This document shows positions 1 to 47,929 of a stretch of 64,000 nucleotides of DNA, in pieces; position 1 is the stretch's first letter; each line of letters begins with the position of its first letter. Made by a program: the position numbers and the translations under genes. Under the pieces are notes generated by a model. The model did not search any database. It was given only the letters and a program-made list of their open reading frames with translations, and was not told the origin of the DNA. This stretch comes from Diphasiastrum complanatum (Eukaryota; Streptophyta; Lycopodiopsida; Lycopodiales; Lycopodiaceae), in assembly GCA_029204225.1 (NCBI GenBank), contig CM055103.1, forward strand, positions 22,324,709-22,388,708, in the 5' to 3' direction.

Positions 1-416
1 TTTAGCAAGTAAATGTAGGTATTGTCACCTTATCGGTAGCTGGATGAATGTTTACTCTCTCCAGAGGTAGCCTTTGGCTAGTAGGTTAGGTAGGAGACAC
101 CTTAGCATAACATTAGTCAAAATACTATAATGTATTTAATGACCATTCCATGCACTGCACTCCTCTTTTGGTATTCCTTATAATCTATGATGTGCACGTG
201 TTGTTTTCGCCATTTCTTGGTATTTGGGCACTTTGTTGGGCAAAGGAGAGTGGGCTTTTTATTATGTAACGATTTGATCCTCGTCTTTCATGTTTGCTAC
301 AACGATAGAAGTCAATTTCAAGATTTTGGGGACTGCCGCTTCTATGGCCTTCCCATCCAAACATTGTAAAAAACTCATGCGCTTGAAGGTTTGTCATCCT
401 CACCAGTCTTGATATA
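1..416. other. Unassigned spacer
   Basis: I see no conserved reading frame, LTR end or RNA gene here. The stretch leads into the LINE remnant that becomes recognisable from about 430. Confidence 0.5.
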
Positions 417-429
417 ATGATGTATGCAA

Positions 430-1500
430 ACAACTCCACTCACAAGTCAACTATGCACAATCCTTACCATCTCCCCATCTTCGTGATATCAGCCGCCTAT
501 ATAGCTATACTTGTCATTATAAAAAGACGCATATATGGAACTTCTGAAGGGAAATGTCTTGTGGATCTTCTTTATAGTTCCTCGTCTAATGCTTTTTGGC
601 GTGAGTTTATCCCCCGGGCTCCACCTCCATTGTTGAGAGATTTACGTTGTTGGACTGAATATGCCACATTATACCTTTCCCATTGATTTGATTGTTATAT
701 TTCCTCGTCCCTGCACATTCTCCTCTTTCACCCCTGCTATGGTCTTTCTTGCCATTGAGAAGACCCATCATGCTTGGGATATCGAGGACCTAGAGGCCGA
801 ACTCCTGATTCATGCCAGTAATTTACTTGCGCCCGTTTCAGACTCACTCCTTGATCAGGCCGTCATTTCTGGCTTTCCTGTTCCATGGTGTACTAATATC
901 ATCCACCCCATTCACAAGAGTGGTGACCCTTGCTGAGTTTGCTGTCATACCACTTCGGGTTGAGGCTATTTTCAGGTTGATTACATACATCCAGAGAGTG
1001 ATGAGTCTTTCGGTTTCACGGTATCGATACATAGCTCTTCTTTCTTCTCAACAACTTTATCAGTTATCATGGTACTCCCAGGCTTCTTGTCTCTTACGCA
1101 TATGCAGCGTTAATATTTCTGATCTATCAGGATCCCATTAGTATGTCAGGCGGGTTATTTTGGCAGGCCCCCTTGGGGTCAAACCGGACTTATCGCTTCA
1201 GTTTCCTAGAGTTGGACAGTGCCAGGGTCCCAATTTTACCTCATTACTTGGATAGTGGACTCTCACGTTGTTGATTTACATTGGGACAGTTCCGAGTTTA
1301 CTCACACCAGTTATATGTGGAGATGGGGCATTTCCAGGGCATCCCTCATATGAGCAGACTTTGTTAGATGTGCACATTAGGGGAGGTGGAGTCAGAGGAG
1401 CATTTTCTATTCATATGACAGTGATTCTCCAGTCACACCGTGCTCACTCATTTCATATGTTGACCCTCGGTGTGTGGCATTGATGCTGCCTTGGACACTA
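430..1500 (+). pseudogene. Decayed LINE copy A, internally deleted
   Basis: Fragments of the LINE ORF2 protein seen elsewhere in the window are found in several frames. The finger-region signatures FWREFIPRAPPPLL (about 595-640) and SGFPVPWCTNIIHPIHKSGD (about 868-930) are followed directly, near 935-945, by the thumb-region sequence AEFAVIPLRVEAIFRLITYI. The whole reverse transcriptase core with its YADD box is therefore missing. A degraded C-terminal zinc region follows near 1360-1420. Frameshifts and the deletion make it non-functional. It lies upstream of the first SHH exon I can see, in the same orientation. No (CT)n tail is present at its end. Confidence 0.75.
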
Positions 1501-1560
1501 TGACTCCCAGCAGATCTAGATCACCTCCTTTTTCTCTAGGAGATGTTCTAGAGGTACTCC

Positions 1561-3360
1561 TATGCACAACAAAATCATCCACGATAATCAAGTAGCAATA
1601 TAAGGTTCTTGATACTTCTTCACCTTGAAGGAAACCAACTTCACTTAAGAAGTCTTTATATTGTTTTTCTGAGGCTGATCAATAACCTGTCGATTCAACA
1701 AATGATTGCCGTCGTTTTTATGTGGCTAAACAACAACCTATCGACGTTTCAGCTGTGCTCTTACAAGCTAAAACACCATTCAATAGACCCACCTCACTTG
1801 GAGAACCAAAATCTCTCTTAGCGTTAATCTTGCTTTTTGAATTGAACTTCCCACACAGCTTGTTATAGCTGCCACCAGCAACAATAAACTTATCATTTGC
1901 CACCATGATAAGATACTGCAATATTATCAAGCACAAATCTTAACAAATTGCTTTGTCATTCTCTCACAAACATTCCCTTAATCCCCTTCCCTTGTATAGC
2001 CAACCTGCTATAAGCTGTTCGAGTACCCTGACTCAATTGAATACTAACAATCCATAGTCCCAAAACCTATATCATAGAACTTCACACAACTTCCTCTTAA
2101 AGCTGAATAACAACTTTGCATGCAGCTTACACCTTTTAATTTGTTTGATATTTATATCCTTTGTAGATAACCTATACTTTAATTGTGTATCCTTGTCCTT
2201 TAACTGTGCGTTGTTGTGCTTTGACCAAGTTTGACATAGCTTTCAGGGTTTTGATGCCCTAATCCGTCTCTAAGAAACTGCAAAACTCCTTGGACAAGCT
2301 TTCCACAATCTTTGACAGGTCTTCAAAAATCTTGCGGATTCTTTGGCGATTCTTCTTCTTCTTCGTAAAAGATAAATCGTGGTCCTCCTTTGTCCACCAC
2401 TTTTTTTTTGACCAAAGTTCTTGAATTTGGTCAAAGATCTTGACAAACTTCGAACTTTAATGGTCCTATGTTAGATGCCGGTTCTGACCTCCGATCCACT
2501 TGATGGGCAAATATGGAACTTGACTCAATGCTCTGACCTGATGAAGCAAGTCGCTGGTGACAGCTTCTGCGGCAATTGATCTCATTGTGAAGACTCGTAG
2601 CAAAACTCTTCCAAAGTGAGCAGCGAACCGTTCCAGCAACAATTTAGCAATCAGCGAACAACAGTTCCTTCCAGAAAGAATTTATAGCAGCAATGCAATT
2701 GGTGCAGAATAGCGGGATGGAATAATGTTACCTAGTGTGTTGTAGATTAACTAAATTAATGATTATAGTTTCATAGGATGGTGACTCATCAACATTTGAA
2801 GTTTTGAACCATTCAAATTGATTCAAGATTTGAATCAAGTTTGTAATGTGTCCAAATATTTTCAAAATTTCAATTGTTTTTTCTATATTAATAGGGTTTT
2901 TTTTTAATCATTTAGTATTAGCTCAGTCAAGATCTCAAAAAAAATAGGATCGATCCAAATTGCCTTGGAATGGTATTAGTGACAACCCCCAAGTACGCTA
3001 GAGTATCAATAAATGAACTTTGTAATTTCTTTTAGTTATACATAACAATAACAATTGTTTGCATTCAAGAGGATGCTCCTATATGATGTCGTTTGTAGTA
3101 TGTGATGAATGTTCACTAGTTAAGAAGAAATAATTAAGCATTCTAGACTTCTATGAGACCCAATATCCTTTTTTCAGTGCTAAAACGTAAACATCAAAGT
3201 GTAGTTTCCCTTAGAAGAAATGTAGTTGAGTGAGAACCTCATCTCTCACGTTAATGGATGTGCACAGTAATTGCAGGCATATATCAAATGTATCCAGCTA
3301 TGGGATGCATTGAGGCATTTTTTTATTGATTGTTGTTATACCTAAGAAGTAGTTTGACAC
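1561..3360. other. Unresolved intergenic or intronic DNA, possibly old retroelement
   Basis: A minus-strand frame at 1718-1936 looks weakly protein-like, but I cannot place it in a family. The stretch at about 2480-2740 has the feel of an LTR flank in minus orientation, but I found no partner repeat. Otherwise I see AT-rich sequence with no supported gene. Confidence 0.35.
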
Positions 3361-3722
3361 AGTCATGACAATCTTTTTGATAAGTTCAGAAACTACATGC
3401 ACCGACACTGATGTTTTTGAAGTACATACCAGTGTTGGTTGTAAAACTTTGTATGCGGCCGATGTGAATGCATCAGCTATTCCACCTTCATCTTTGTTGT
3501 TGTGAATATTAAGGTGTATCCTATATCACAGACCAAAGAAGGCTAAGATTTATTTATTTATTTTTATGCACATATCTTAATAAAAGGCAAGGTAGCAAAC
3601 AATCTACATTCTTTTGATATTTATTTCTTGTATTACACAAGTTAGACTATCTTATGCTTGGCTATATCCTTAATCTGACAAATCCTTTTTTGACTTGTGT
3701 TACAATTGTTCCTATCAAGTAG

Positions 3723-39253
<35,531 letters not shown>

Positions 39254-40300
39254 ACTTTCACCTTGTATACCTAATACAGTTCATAAAGCTTTTTCCTCAG
39301 ACAACTGAAATTAGAACATGGATGCAATTGGGTTCATTCCTTTTGGGTGGACTATTTTTCCATTCAAGGATACTATCATCTGCTTCAAGAAGATCAACCT
39401 TCTACACATTTGAATTTTTCAAGCCAGGGTAGATAGAAGATATAGTACACAATCTTTTCAAGTCTAAGCTAGAAAACATCCTTGAATGAAGATCATCATA
39501 AATTGTGGCCTGTTAGACAAACCCAATTTACATTATGTTCCAAAATCAAAGGTAGGATTCTCAACTGCCATTTAAGAACACTCTCGAAATAATATGCTTG
39601 TGTTCTGTCATAACTGCTAGCATTGAATTTTTTGCTAGGTCTGGGTTAAATGCCTTGAACCTTGCATGATGTATGATTTCTTTATTATTCCTAAAAGCAT
39701 TCCCAAGACATCTTTGTGGAGTTAATTAGCAAAAATTGGTTTTATCCTAGACTCTGCATTGAGACAACGGATAATATTTTCTAATTTTTTTAAAGAAAAT
39801 AGACCTCTGATGGTTGGCTTCAAGCAATGCAGCAATCAATGAAATTTCCACTATTGGGTCTTGGGTTGCAAGCTATCGGCTTACAATTGCATATAGTCGT
39901 TAGTCTTTGAGTGAACTCTGATGAAAACTTGTCGGTCCTTTATGACCACACTTTTTCCCCTCCCCCATCTGCCTGACTGCTTTGTTTTAGTATGGCATTC
40001 CAGAAAACTTGATAATAAACAACCAAGCTACTAACCTCAGTCATCAATTGTCTGAGAAAATAATACTTTATGTTTGGCTACGTAATCACTTAGTATCTAG
40101 TGATTTCAAAACAGGTGCTAAATTTCCTTTACGTACAGAGACTATGTTAGTAACTATATTATCGAATTTGGTTTCTTGCGATTTCCTATCATAGTACATG
40201 TACTTTTACTTATTATTAAATTCAAGTTGGACTTACTATGTACCGGATACTGCACTTTCTTTGTTCTAATCGTAATTCATAGCATGTTTTGACAGGCGAA
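39254..40300. other. 3' flank of SHH gene
   Basis: AT-rich; no supported gene. The 3' UTR must lie here, but I cannot fix its end. Confidence 0.5.
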
Positions 40301-40387
40301 ATTTGGCACGCTAAAAAATTCGACTTTTTTCAAAGTAAGCCAAATTTGTTCCTGCACTGTTTTTGTGGTAGAGGCACAAATGATCAC

Positions 40388-40395
40388 TATAAATA
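40388..40395 (+). promoter_or_regulatory. TATA box candidate
   Basis: TATAAATA followed by GCTGAGG is a typical plant core promoter pattern. It lies about 1.4 kb before the RPA-like exons, with AT-rich intron-like sequence between. Confidence 0.35.
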
Positions 40396-41876
40396 GCTGA
40401 GGTCGTGCTAAATTTGGAGGCTATTGTTCATTAGTCGCAAAGTACAATAAAATTAATTTTTTTGTGCAAGGTGAAAAATCCTTGTGCATGCAACATTATG
40501 TACGTATATTGGTGGAAAACTTAATAAACGTACATGATTCATTCATATTTTGTTATAGTTTCGTATATTTGAAATGTGGTTGTTTCTAAGTAATAGTAAA
40601 TGGTGAATCAAAAACCTTCACACATGTAATCATGTGTGTGATTGTGTGTGTTTGATTCTTCTGAGTAATCATTTGCTATTCATCGTACTTTAGAATTTGT
40701 TTTTCGTTTTATGATTTCATGATGTACGCATCCTATTCTGATTCCGAAATTTAATTTTAACTTATTATTGTATCACAAGAATGGTGTAAATTTTCTACAA
40801 ATAAGTCGACCTCATAATTTCTATGCTAAAATATGCATACGTAGACATTTCATGCCGCGTTCTTCTCCAATAGATTGTTTTCCGAGTTCTTGTATGTAAT
40901 GAAAATTTTGTGCATATAATGTCCAGTACATTTTCTGGTAGAAAATCTAGCAATATTATATGGTTTATTATTCACAAACTAAAGTACTTTTACACGACAT
41001 TTTTAATGTTAGTACGGTACATGTACTTATTTATTTGATACTCCGTTTTATTTTACGTACGATGTTTTTCAAGTTTTATGTATGCAATAAAAAAGTCCAT
41101 GCATACAATTGCGTACATATTTCTCGGTACGAAAGCTAGCAAAACTACATGATTTGCTATCTACAAATTGCTAGAGTAGTTTTAACTTTGGAATTCTTTA
41201 TTTTAGGATGGTATTTTGATTGTTTGCTTTTAAAATAACAACTTTTTCGTGTGAACTGAAAAACTTATAAATGTAATAATACATAAAATTTATTCATGCT
41301 TTGGTATATAGTTTTGTATATTTAAATTTACTTTCATGTGCCTTAAGTTTTATTTGGTTTTATTCTCTGGCTTTAAGGCAAAGTCCTTTATTATAATTTC
41401 GTGCATTTGCATTTCATACAATAATGTGTAAAAAAAAACCCAAATATAATTTAAGTGAAGGAAAAACAAACAGATTTTAAAAAATACTTTGGAAGTTTAC
41501 CGATGATAATTTTAGATTGCCATGCGCACAAACTAGGTATATTGGTCCTTATATAACTTTATTTGTATGTGGTCAACCTAACATGGATGCATTGTCGTGT
41601 AGATGAAGTTCAACAAATAGAACAATATGTTCAACGACATGAAAGTTTAGGTAATATCAGTAAATAGAATTAAGCCCTGCACAAAAAAAAACATTGTCTA
41701 CATGTTTAGTACCATTTATATTGTATGCGGTCATTTCCATAGTAATAGGTTTCTGTATATTTATAACAAATTGTTATAATACATTTTACGTATGATGCAC
41801 GAGCCACATAAATAGTGATAACTAATTTTTAGCATCTACTGCATACAGAATGTAAAGCTACGACTGTTGATACAGT

Positions 41877-43372
41877 GTACTCGAATCGAATGCCTAACGA
41901 AATACATTCAACACTTAAACAACCCGCAAAGTTACCTACTACTGAACCCGTTCCTAAACAACTGCACATTGTTGAAGCATCTACATCAAAATCGCGACCT
42001 GCAATTAGACAAGTGTACATAGAAGACATAGAATTAGGATTGCAGAATGTAATGTTCGAGGGCCAAATCCTATCAAAGTACGGCAACTTTGTGATGAACG
42101 TACCATACGCGACGTACATGAAATTTGACTTGGTAGACGTATGTGGAAATGATACAATTACATTGTCTATCCAACAAATGTACTACCCAAATTTTGAGAC
42201 TTTGGTTATTAATGATTGTATAAAGCTCCGTAATTTTACAGTTCGTAAAAAAAACCCTCGAAACGATTACGGGTCCTCGAATTTCACATTGATTTATACC
42301 CAAGCAACAATCGTTACAAAAATTGCGCCACTACGCATACATCCATGCTTCTTCCTAGAAATTACACTGGCTAATTTTTGAGAAGATTGTATCAAAGTGT
42401 TAACAGACAATGCTCAAATCCATAATTCGTACCTGCTTGGGACAGTAGTTGTTGCCATTATTGGAGTTAACGCTATGAATAGAAATCGTCGTTCCATTAA
42501 TGTTGCAGATGGGTTTAATCAATCCGACCAAGGCAAGGTACATATACAAAATAAAAAATTGATTTTGAAATTACAGTAAAAGCATTGTTTTTTCTCCAAA
42601 AGTTGCACATGTATTGTACTTTCTAAAATTCGCTTTAATGTTCCGTAGATATTATTCTGGAATGACACCAAAAAGTTGTACAATGAAATTCTCGACACTT
42701 TTGAAAGCAAATGTTGTTATGTGTATATAGTATCCGGAATTTGGGAATTTGGAAGAAATCAAATCCACTGCTATTTGCTACATCATTTAAGACAATATTT
42801 GCGGGTGTTCCAATTGGAGAGTTCTTTGATAAATTGGTATTGGTGCGTGAGGAGCAAACCAAACAACATCCAGTTCCAATGGAGGTGGTAATTTTGGAAA
42901 TAAATTTCGGAAGTTAATTTGTTTTATGTATCAAAACCATACGCATTACCTGCGATTTGATATGATAGATTTTTATTAGCAATTTATGACATGCGAACTG
43001 ATTGTGGTACTCGCTTCGAGACGGTTACGTGTTAAAGGAATTAATGCACTTTTTTCTGAGCATGTTTGTATATTTTGCAAACATGATAAATTTGGCTTCC
43101 GAAATGACAATGCTTTCTGCTTCGTGTGTATGCATCCAACTACTTTAGAAAAAGCCTCCTGCTTGAATGGCGTTGTAATTGGGCTGAAAGGTATACAGGA
43201 AATTAAAATGAAAGGCGCATTAATACAAAACATATTTAATTTGGCAAAGCCTTTGTCGATGCTGCAAAATGAGGACCCTATTGCAACTCAGGCACCTTTG
43301 GCAAAATTTGAAGGTCGTGGTCGATTTTTGATCGACGAGCATGGTTACGTACTTGAATATGAGAAACTATGA
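41877..43372 (+). pseudogene. RPA70-like single-strand DNA-binding protein gene, broken
   Basis: Three exon-like pieces follow the order of RPA1 DNA-binding domains. Piece 1 (about 41877-42381) has DVCGNDTITLSIQQMYY and VINDCIKLRNFTVRKK, then DYGSSNFTLIYTQATIV, as in OB-fold A. Piece 2 (42649-42917) has LFWNDTKKLYNEIL and VYIVSGIWEFGRN, then after a frameshift near 42758 LFATSFKTIFAGVPIGEFF, as in OB-fold B. Piece 3 (42980-43372) has CIFCKHDKFGFRNDNAFCFVC, a zinc ribbon within OB-fold C. RPA coats single-stranded DNA during replication and repair. In Helitrons such genes are thought to assist rolling-circle transposition. Piece 1 ends in a stop at 42381 unless spliced. The protein is highly diverged. 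Confidence 0.55.
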
Positions 43373-43836
43373 GTAGCTTTGTAAAAATAACAGCACACTA
43401 TATATTTGAACTTGCGTTCCAGTTTCGAAAGTAGTACATATACATATACTTGTACTTTTGATTTCCATAATTCGTAACTATGTTACATCACCTGTGTAGA
43501 ATAAAAAACCATACATATTTTTTAGTTTCGAAATCGTTATTTAGATTGGCATGTAATTTTTATGGTTGCACTTATTAACCGTAATCTAATATATTTAACA
43601 TTGTAACTTAGCTTCCCGTAATTTCTAAATATTACTGTAACTAATTAACTATACATGGTTTTAAAATTTTGCATTCCTTTAAGTTGCATATACTTTTTTA
43701 TAAAACTATAATTCTACTTTATTGATTTGAATGAATTCCACGGATGGTAGTCTTGTGTTTGGGTATTTTCTAACATGACGATATTTTTATGATAAAAAAA
43801 CATACACGTGCACACGCACACGCACTCGTATAGGCA

Positions 43837-43849
<13 letters not shown>

Positions 43850-43890
<41 letters not shown>
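43850..43890. repeat. (CA)n microsatellite
   Basis: A run of CA dinucleotides preceded by an imperfect CACACG/CGCGCA stretch from about 43800. Confidence 0.95.
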
Positions 43891-43891
<1 letters not shown>

Positions 43892-44032
43892 TATATGAAT
43901 TCCAGATGATATAGGTGTTATATATTTAAATAGCAGGATGTATGTCTCTTTAAATTTTATAAAAAAAGCCTATGTCGACATTGTTACAAAACTTGTCTCT
44001 TATAAATTGATTTATGTGGTGGTTGCAGATAC

Positions 44033-44380
44033 TCTTGGAATTCTAGTTGTTGTTCTGAGAAAAAACCTAAATCTCGTGAATTGTACACGTACAAACCTTT
44101 TCCATTCATAGTCCAAATCGACATGTCACACGTACGCATCTCTTCCAAAACTATCATTAATTCCGAGAATCAGTTGGTACTTGAAATTAGCATTCCGAAA
44201 GTTATCCCTGGTCAGTTCCCTCATTTGCTATTACTACCTCATCATGATTACACTGTATGTTTTCATGATCCACAATTCCATACCCGCATGCATGAATCCT
44301 ATCTTGATCGTGTATATGCACACTATTGTCAATACAATGATGTGTACCAATTAATCCATCTAATATCAGAGTGCCAGTAT
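44033..44380 (+). CDS. Orphan protein, cut at the copia junction
   Basis: An open frame preceded by an acceptor-like TTGCAG at 44029 reads YTYKPFPFIVQIDMSHVRI, then IPKVIPGQFPHLLLLPHHDY and FHDPQFHTRMHESYLDRVY. I do not recognise it. At about 44380 it runs into copia sequence on the same strand. On paper its codon phase would continue into the frame on the minus strand below 62593 if the intervening 18.2 kb were reversed. Confidence 0.45.
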
Positions 44381-44382
44381 GA

Positions 44383-46567
44383 ACAAATAGAAGTTCTACC
44401 ATTGCCACACCAAAGATAACACCTGAGGAAGCATTCACGAAGAAGAAGCCAAAGGTGAATCACTTGCGAATATTTGGATGTAAGGCCTTTGTACACATTC
44501 CTAAGGAAGAGAGACGTAAACTTGATGTAAAAGCTATCAAGTGTATGTTCCTAGGATATGATGATCGTGTGAAGGGCTATAGATGTTTTGATCCAGTGGA
44601 AAACAAAATCCATTTAAGCCGTGATGTTATCTTTGATGAATCCAAGATGTATGTACGAGGATACTGAGAAGATAGATACATCCAGTGGGAAAGATGGTAT
44701 AGTGAGGATACCTCCTGATGATGATCCATTCATTGACTTTCCAAGTGATGAATATGAGGATACATCTCAAGATACTACTACTCAACCTCAAGAGACAGGT
44801 TGGAGAGTAGGGACAAACCTTTTGGTGCAAGAAGGATTGAAGTTGCAGGTGACAAACACAAGGAGAAGGATGTACCGTGGGATACATTTTCACCAGGAAG
44901 CCGATCACCTGACAGGAAGCTCCCTAAGTGGTTTGAGAGATTGTTGGAGAGCCGTGACATGGATGACTTTCTAGGATCATCTAGCCAGGGATAGCTACGA
45001 AGATCAACAAGAGAGAAGACACAACCTAAAAGGTATGAAGCAAATTATGCTCTCTTATCTAGCATTATTCAAAGCAAAGAACCTTCGACTTATGGTGAAG
45101 CGAAGGATGATGACATTTGGTTCAAGGCCATGGGAGAGGAGATGGAGTCAATTGCTAAGCATAACAAATGGGACTTAATAGAACCACCAGTTGGCAAGAA
45201 ACCCATTGGTTGCAAATGGGTATATAGGACTAAGTACCATGCAGATGGAAGTATAGCAAAGCACAAGGCAAGATTGGTGATCAAAGGGTATGCACAAAGT
45301 AAAGGCATTGACTATGAAGAGACCTTCGAGCCAGTATGTAAGTGGAATACTCTACGTGCACTTGTTGCTTTAGCTTCACATTTTGGTTGGCCTTTGCATC
45401 AGATGGATGTGAAATCTGCTTTTCTAAATGGTGAGTTAAAAGAAGAGGTGTTCATGGATCAACCTGAAGGCTTTGTAGCGAAAGGACAGGAGAATAAAGT
45501 ATGTCGCTTGAAGAAAGCGCTTCATGGTCTTAAACAAGCACCACGTGCGTGGTATAGTATGATTGATGCCTACTTTCGTTCAAAGGGGATGGTGAGAACA
45601 CATTCTGATCCAAATCTATATGTCTTATGCTTTGATGGTATGGTTGCTTTGATTGCTCTTTATGTTGATGACTTGATTATTACGGGAAATAATCAAAGAG
45701 ATGATAGACATGATTAAGAAAGACCTCATGGAACAATTCGAGATGACAGATCTCAGTCTGATGCATTACTGCCTTGGAGTAGAAGTGTGGCAAAAAGGAC
45801 ATGAAGTGGGTTTAACACAGGTGAAGTATGTCAAAGAGTTGCTGCACAGGTTTAGGTTGCAGGATTGCAAACCAGTAAACACTCCTATTGAGCCAGGTAA
45901 AAAGCTTTCTAAGCTTGATGAGTCACAGTCATTTGTTGCTACGCTGTATAGGCAGTTAGTAGGGAGCTTGATTTACCTTACCACGACTAGACCAGATATG
46001 TGCTATACTGTTGGTATTGTAAGTCAGTTTATGGCAGCACCTACGGAAACGCATTGGAAGGCAGCTAAGCGCATTTTGTGTTATGTAAAAGGCACTTCAG
46101 ATTATGGCTTGATTTAGCATGAGGGTTTACCTGAGTTGTGTGGCTATGTGGATGCGGACTGGGGAGGTGACTATGATGATCGTAGATCCACCACAGGGTA
46201 TGTATTCCAGCTTTGTGGCAGTTGCTTTTCCTAGTCTAGTAAGAAACAAAGTACAATTGCTCTATCCACCATAGAAGCAGAGTATAAGACAATGTGTAGT
46301 GCAGCACATGAAGCTATATGCTTGAGACAAATCTTGAAAGAAGTTGGCATGAAGCAGAAAAATCCCACAACTTTACATAGCGACAGTCAGAGTGGCATTC
46401 AGCTAGCAAAGAATCTAGTGTTCCATGCGAGAGCTAAACACATTGAGATTCAGTATCACTTTATACGTGAGAGACTGCTGAGTCGTGAAATTCGTGTTGT
46501 TCATTGTAGTATGGAAGAACAACTAGCTGATATTTTCACTAAGCCACTTGCTGGAAAAAAAGTTTGA
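44383..46567 (+). pseudogene. Copia RT and RNase H polyprotein part, with frame breaks
   Basis: The linker HLRIFGCKAFVHIPKEERRK, KCMFLGYDDRVKGYRCFDP opens the piece. RT follows with KPIGCKWVYRTKYHADG, HQMDVKSAFLNGELKEEVFM, LKKALHGLKQAPRAWY and IALYVDDLIITGNN (YVDD near 45663). A frameshift near 45700 leads to GSLIYLTTTRPDMCYTVG and stops at about 46117 and 46233. RNase H carries [20 protein letters not shown] and HSDSQSGIQLAKN. A frame break also lies near 44640-45000. Confidence 0.85.
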
Positions 46568-46909
46568 TAAGTTTAGATCAAAGCTTTCTGTACTTAAAGT
46601 TTGTTGAATTTAAAGCTATGTATATGACCGTATAAAAAGTAGACTCTACTTTAAGAGAGAGAGAGAGAGTTAGAATTAAAGTAGAATCACTATGCTACTG
46701 TACTGTGTGTCCTATCAGTCGATAAGGATCAGTTGGCCTCGCCACGAGGCAAGTCGACGGGACACGCATCCCGCCAACAGCAACTTGGGTCATGCATGGG
46801 TTGCCTGAGTGAACAACTATATGTACAGTGTAATTTCATTTTGAGAAATACAGTTGCTAGGTGAGCTTGGTGTGGAGAGTGTTTTCTGTCTGTGTTACTG
46901 TGTGTAGCA
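44383..46909 (+). mobile_element. Ty1-copia 3' half (integrase end, RT, RNase H, LTR)
   Basis: It starts inside the integrase/RT linker (NRSSTIATPKITPEEAF in the copia frame) with no 5' part on this side. RT, RNase H and a probable 3' LTR follow. A purine run (AAGAGAGAGAGAGAG, about 46655-46669) may be the polypurine tract, and the LTR would end near GTGTAGCA at 46909. The missing 5' half matches the fragment at 62594-63540 on the other strand. Confidence 0.8.
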
Positions 46910-46914
46910 TGATT

Positions 46915-47260
46915 TGTGTTCCTGGTTGAAGCAATTTCTAAGTATCGGATTAGTAGAGGATTGATAGAAACAAAACTCTGATATCAGATCATGATAACTG
47001 GCAGCGGAAGCTTGAGCGTGGGTGTGTGTAGGATCGAAAGCACCATAGTTAGTAGCATAAATGTTCAAGATGAATGAATCAGATAAAGTGCAAATGAACA
47101 ATACAGTAGTGAGACATAAATTGCACTTTGATAAAATATAAATTGTGAGTAGAATGTCTTGAAGTAAAAGCTTCAATTTTGTTTGTTGAGCGTGATAACA
47201 TTGGCTACTCAAAATTCTAATATGCTATGTGTATGTATATTGTTGCCATTACTCACCTAT
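46915..47260 (-). repeat. Diverged copia LTR fragment
   Basis: It shares GGCAGCGGAAG, AATGAATGAA and GTGAGACATAAATTGCACTTT-type segments with the LTR at 28764-29281, in the same order and orientation. It is not coding. It follows directly on the end of the copia 3' half. Confidence 0.45.
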
Positions 47261-47294
47261 TTCCAACATCTTTCCCTGCAAGGCGCTTCTTCCC

Positions 47295-47576
47295 TCAACT
47301 CTTCAGGGCTCCATTGAAATATCCCTTAGCCTTGTATTCCAACCCCCACACTCCCTCGCCGCTGCTAATTGGTTGCCACTCCCATGGGAAGTCATTTAAA
47401 GAGTGCTTCTTGTTGTTCGGCATCCAACGTTTCATTTTGCTTTCGGATTTTCTAGATGAGCTTCCATAACCATCCATAGCTTGGGCTCGTAGAGTCCTAC
47501 TATCTTTAAGTGGCCCAAACACGTGAGCTACGGGGCAACCATTGGGTGCACCGCCATCTTTTTTTTGTAAGAACAA
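47295..47576 (-). CDS. Hypothetical fragment, minus strand
   Basis: A 93-codon frame with GCPVAHVFGPLKDSRTLRAQ, KMKRWMPNNKKHSLNDFPWE and GEGVWGLEYKAKGYF looks protein-like in composition. I do not recognise a family. It may be one end of a degraded transposon. Confidence 0.25.
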   Translation of the reverse strand: MFLQKKDGGAPNGCPVAHVFGPLKDSRTLRAQAMDGYGSSSRKSESKMKRWMPNNKKHSLNDFPWEWQPISSGEGVWGLEYKAKGYFNGALKS

Positions 47577-47927
47577 TGTCTTCTAGTGGTAGTGGTTCTA
47601 GAAGGAGGCCAAGATCCTCTTCTAGTGGAAGAGGAGGATTGCCTTCGATCGGGGGTTGCTGACATTTATGGTTCTCTATCTCCCGAAGAAAGACAAAGAA
47701 TGAAACAACTTTGTCTTTCTGAAGGAGAGCTTGATTATGATAGAAGTATTCCTTCAATGGATATCCCATTAGAGGAATCATGCAATATGTTTTATAATCT
47801 AGACGATGATGGCTCCATCATCAAAGATATTAAGGGCAACGTCATGATCAATAGGTTGCACGACCTTGCTCTCAAATATTTTGGCCACAACTTATTACTC
47901 CTTAGGAGCAACAAAACCAAGGCATGA
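47577..47927 (+). CDS. Hypothetical fragment, plus strand
   Basis: It starts MSSSGSGSRRRPRSSSSGRG at 47577 and shifts near 47655 to a frame with SPEERQRMKQLCLSEGELDY and YNLDDDGSIIKDIKGNVMIN, ending at 47927. The acidic C-terminal part looks like real coding sequence. The family is unknown. It is divergent from the minus-strand frame beside it, which ends at the same point. Confidence 0.3.
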   Translation, partial: CLLVVVVLEGGQDPLLVEEEDCLRSGVADIYGSLSPEERQRMKQLCLSEGELDYDRSIPSMDIPLEESCNMFYNLDDDGSIIKDIKGNVMINRLHDLALKYFGHNLLLLRSNKTKA

Positions 47928-47929
47928 TT

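Larger units (their letters stand above)
40300..44380 (+). mobile_element. AT-rich mobile-element block, arm 1 (RPA-like genes)
   Basis: An AT-rich block with genes unlike the rest of the window: an RPA70-like gene (41877-43372) and an orphan frame (44033-44380). It starts near a promoter-like TATAAATA (40388-40395) and ends abruptly inside a copia integrase at about 44380. Plant Helitrons are known to carry RPA-like genes. The left boundary is my estimate, and no Helitron 5' TC or 3' hairpin-CTRR end was identified. Confidence 0.5.

Noticed and set aside
40300-44380. Polinton/Maverick or giant-virus insertion
   Set aside because: No capsid, protein-primed polymerase or packaging ATPase is seen; the RPA-like and zinc-leader genes fit a Helitron-type element better.
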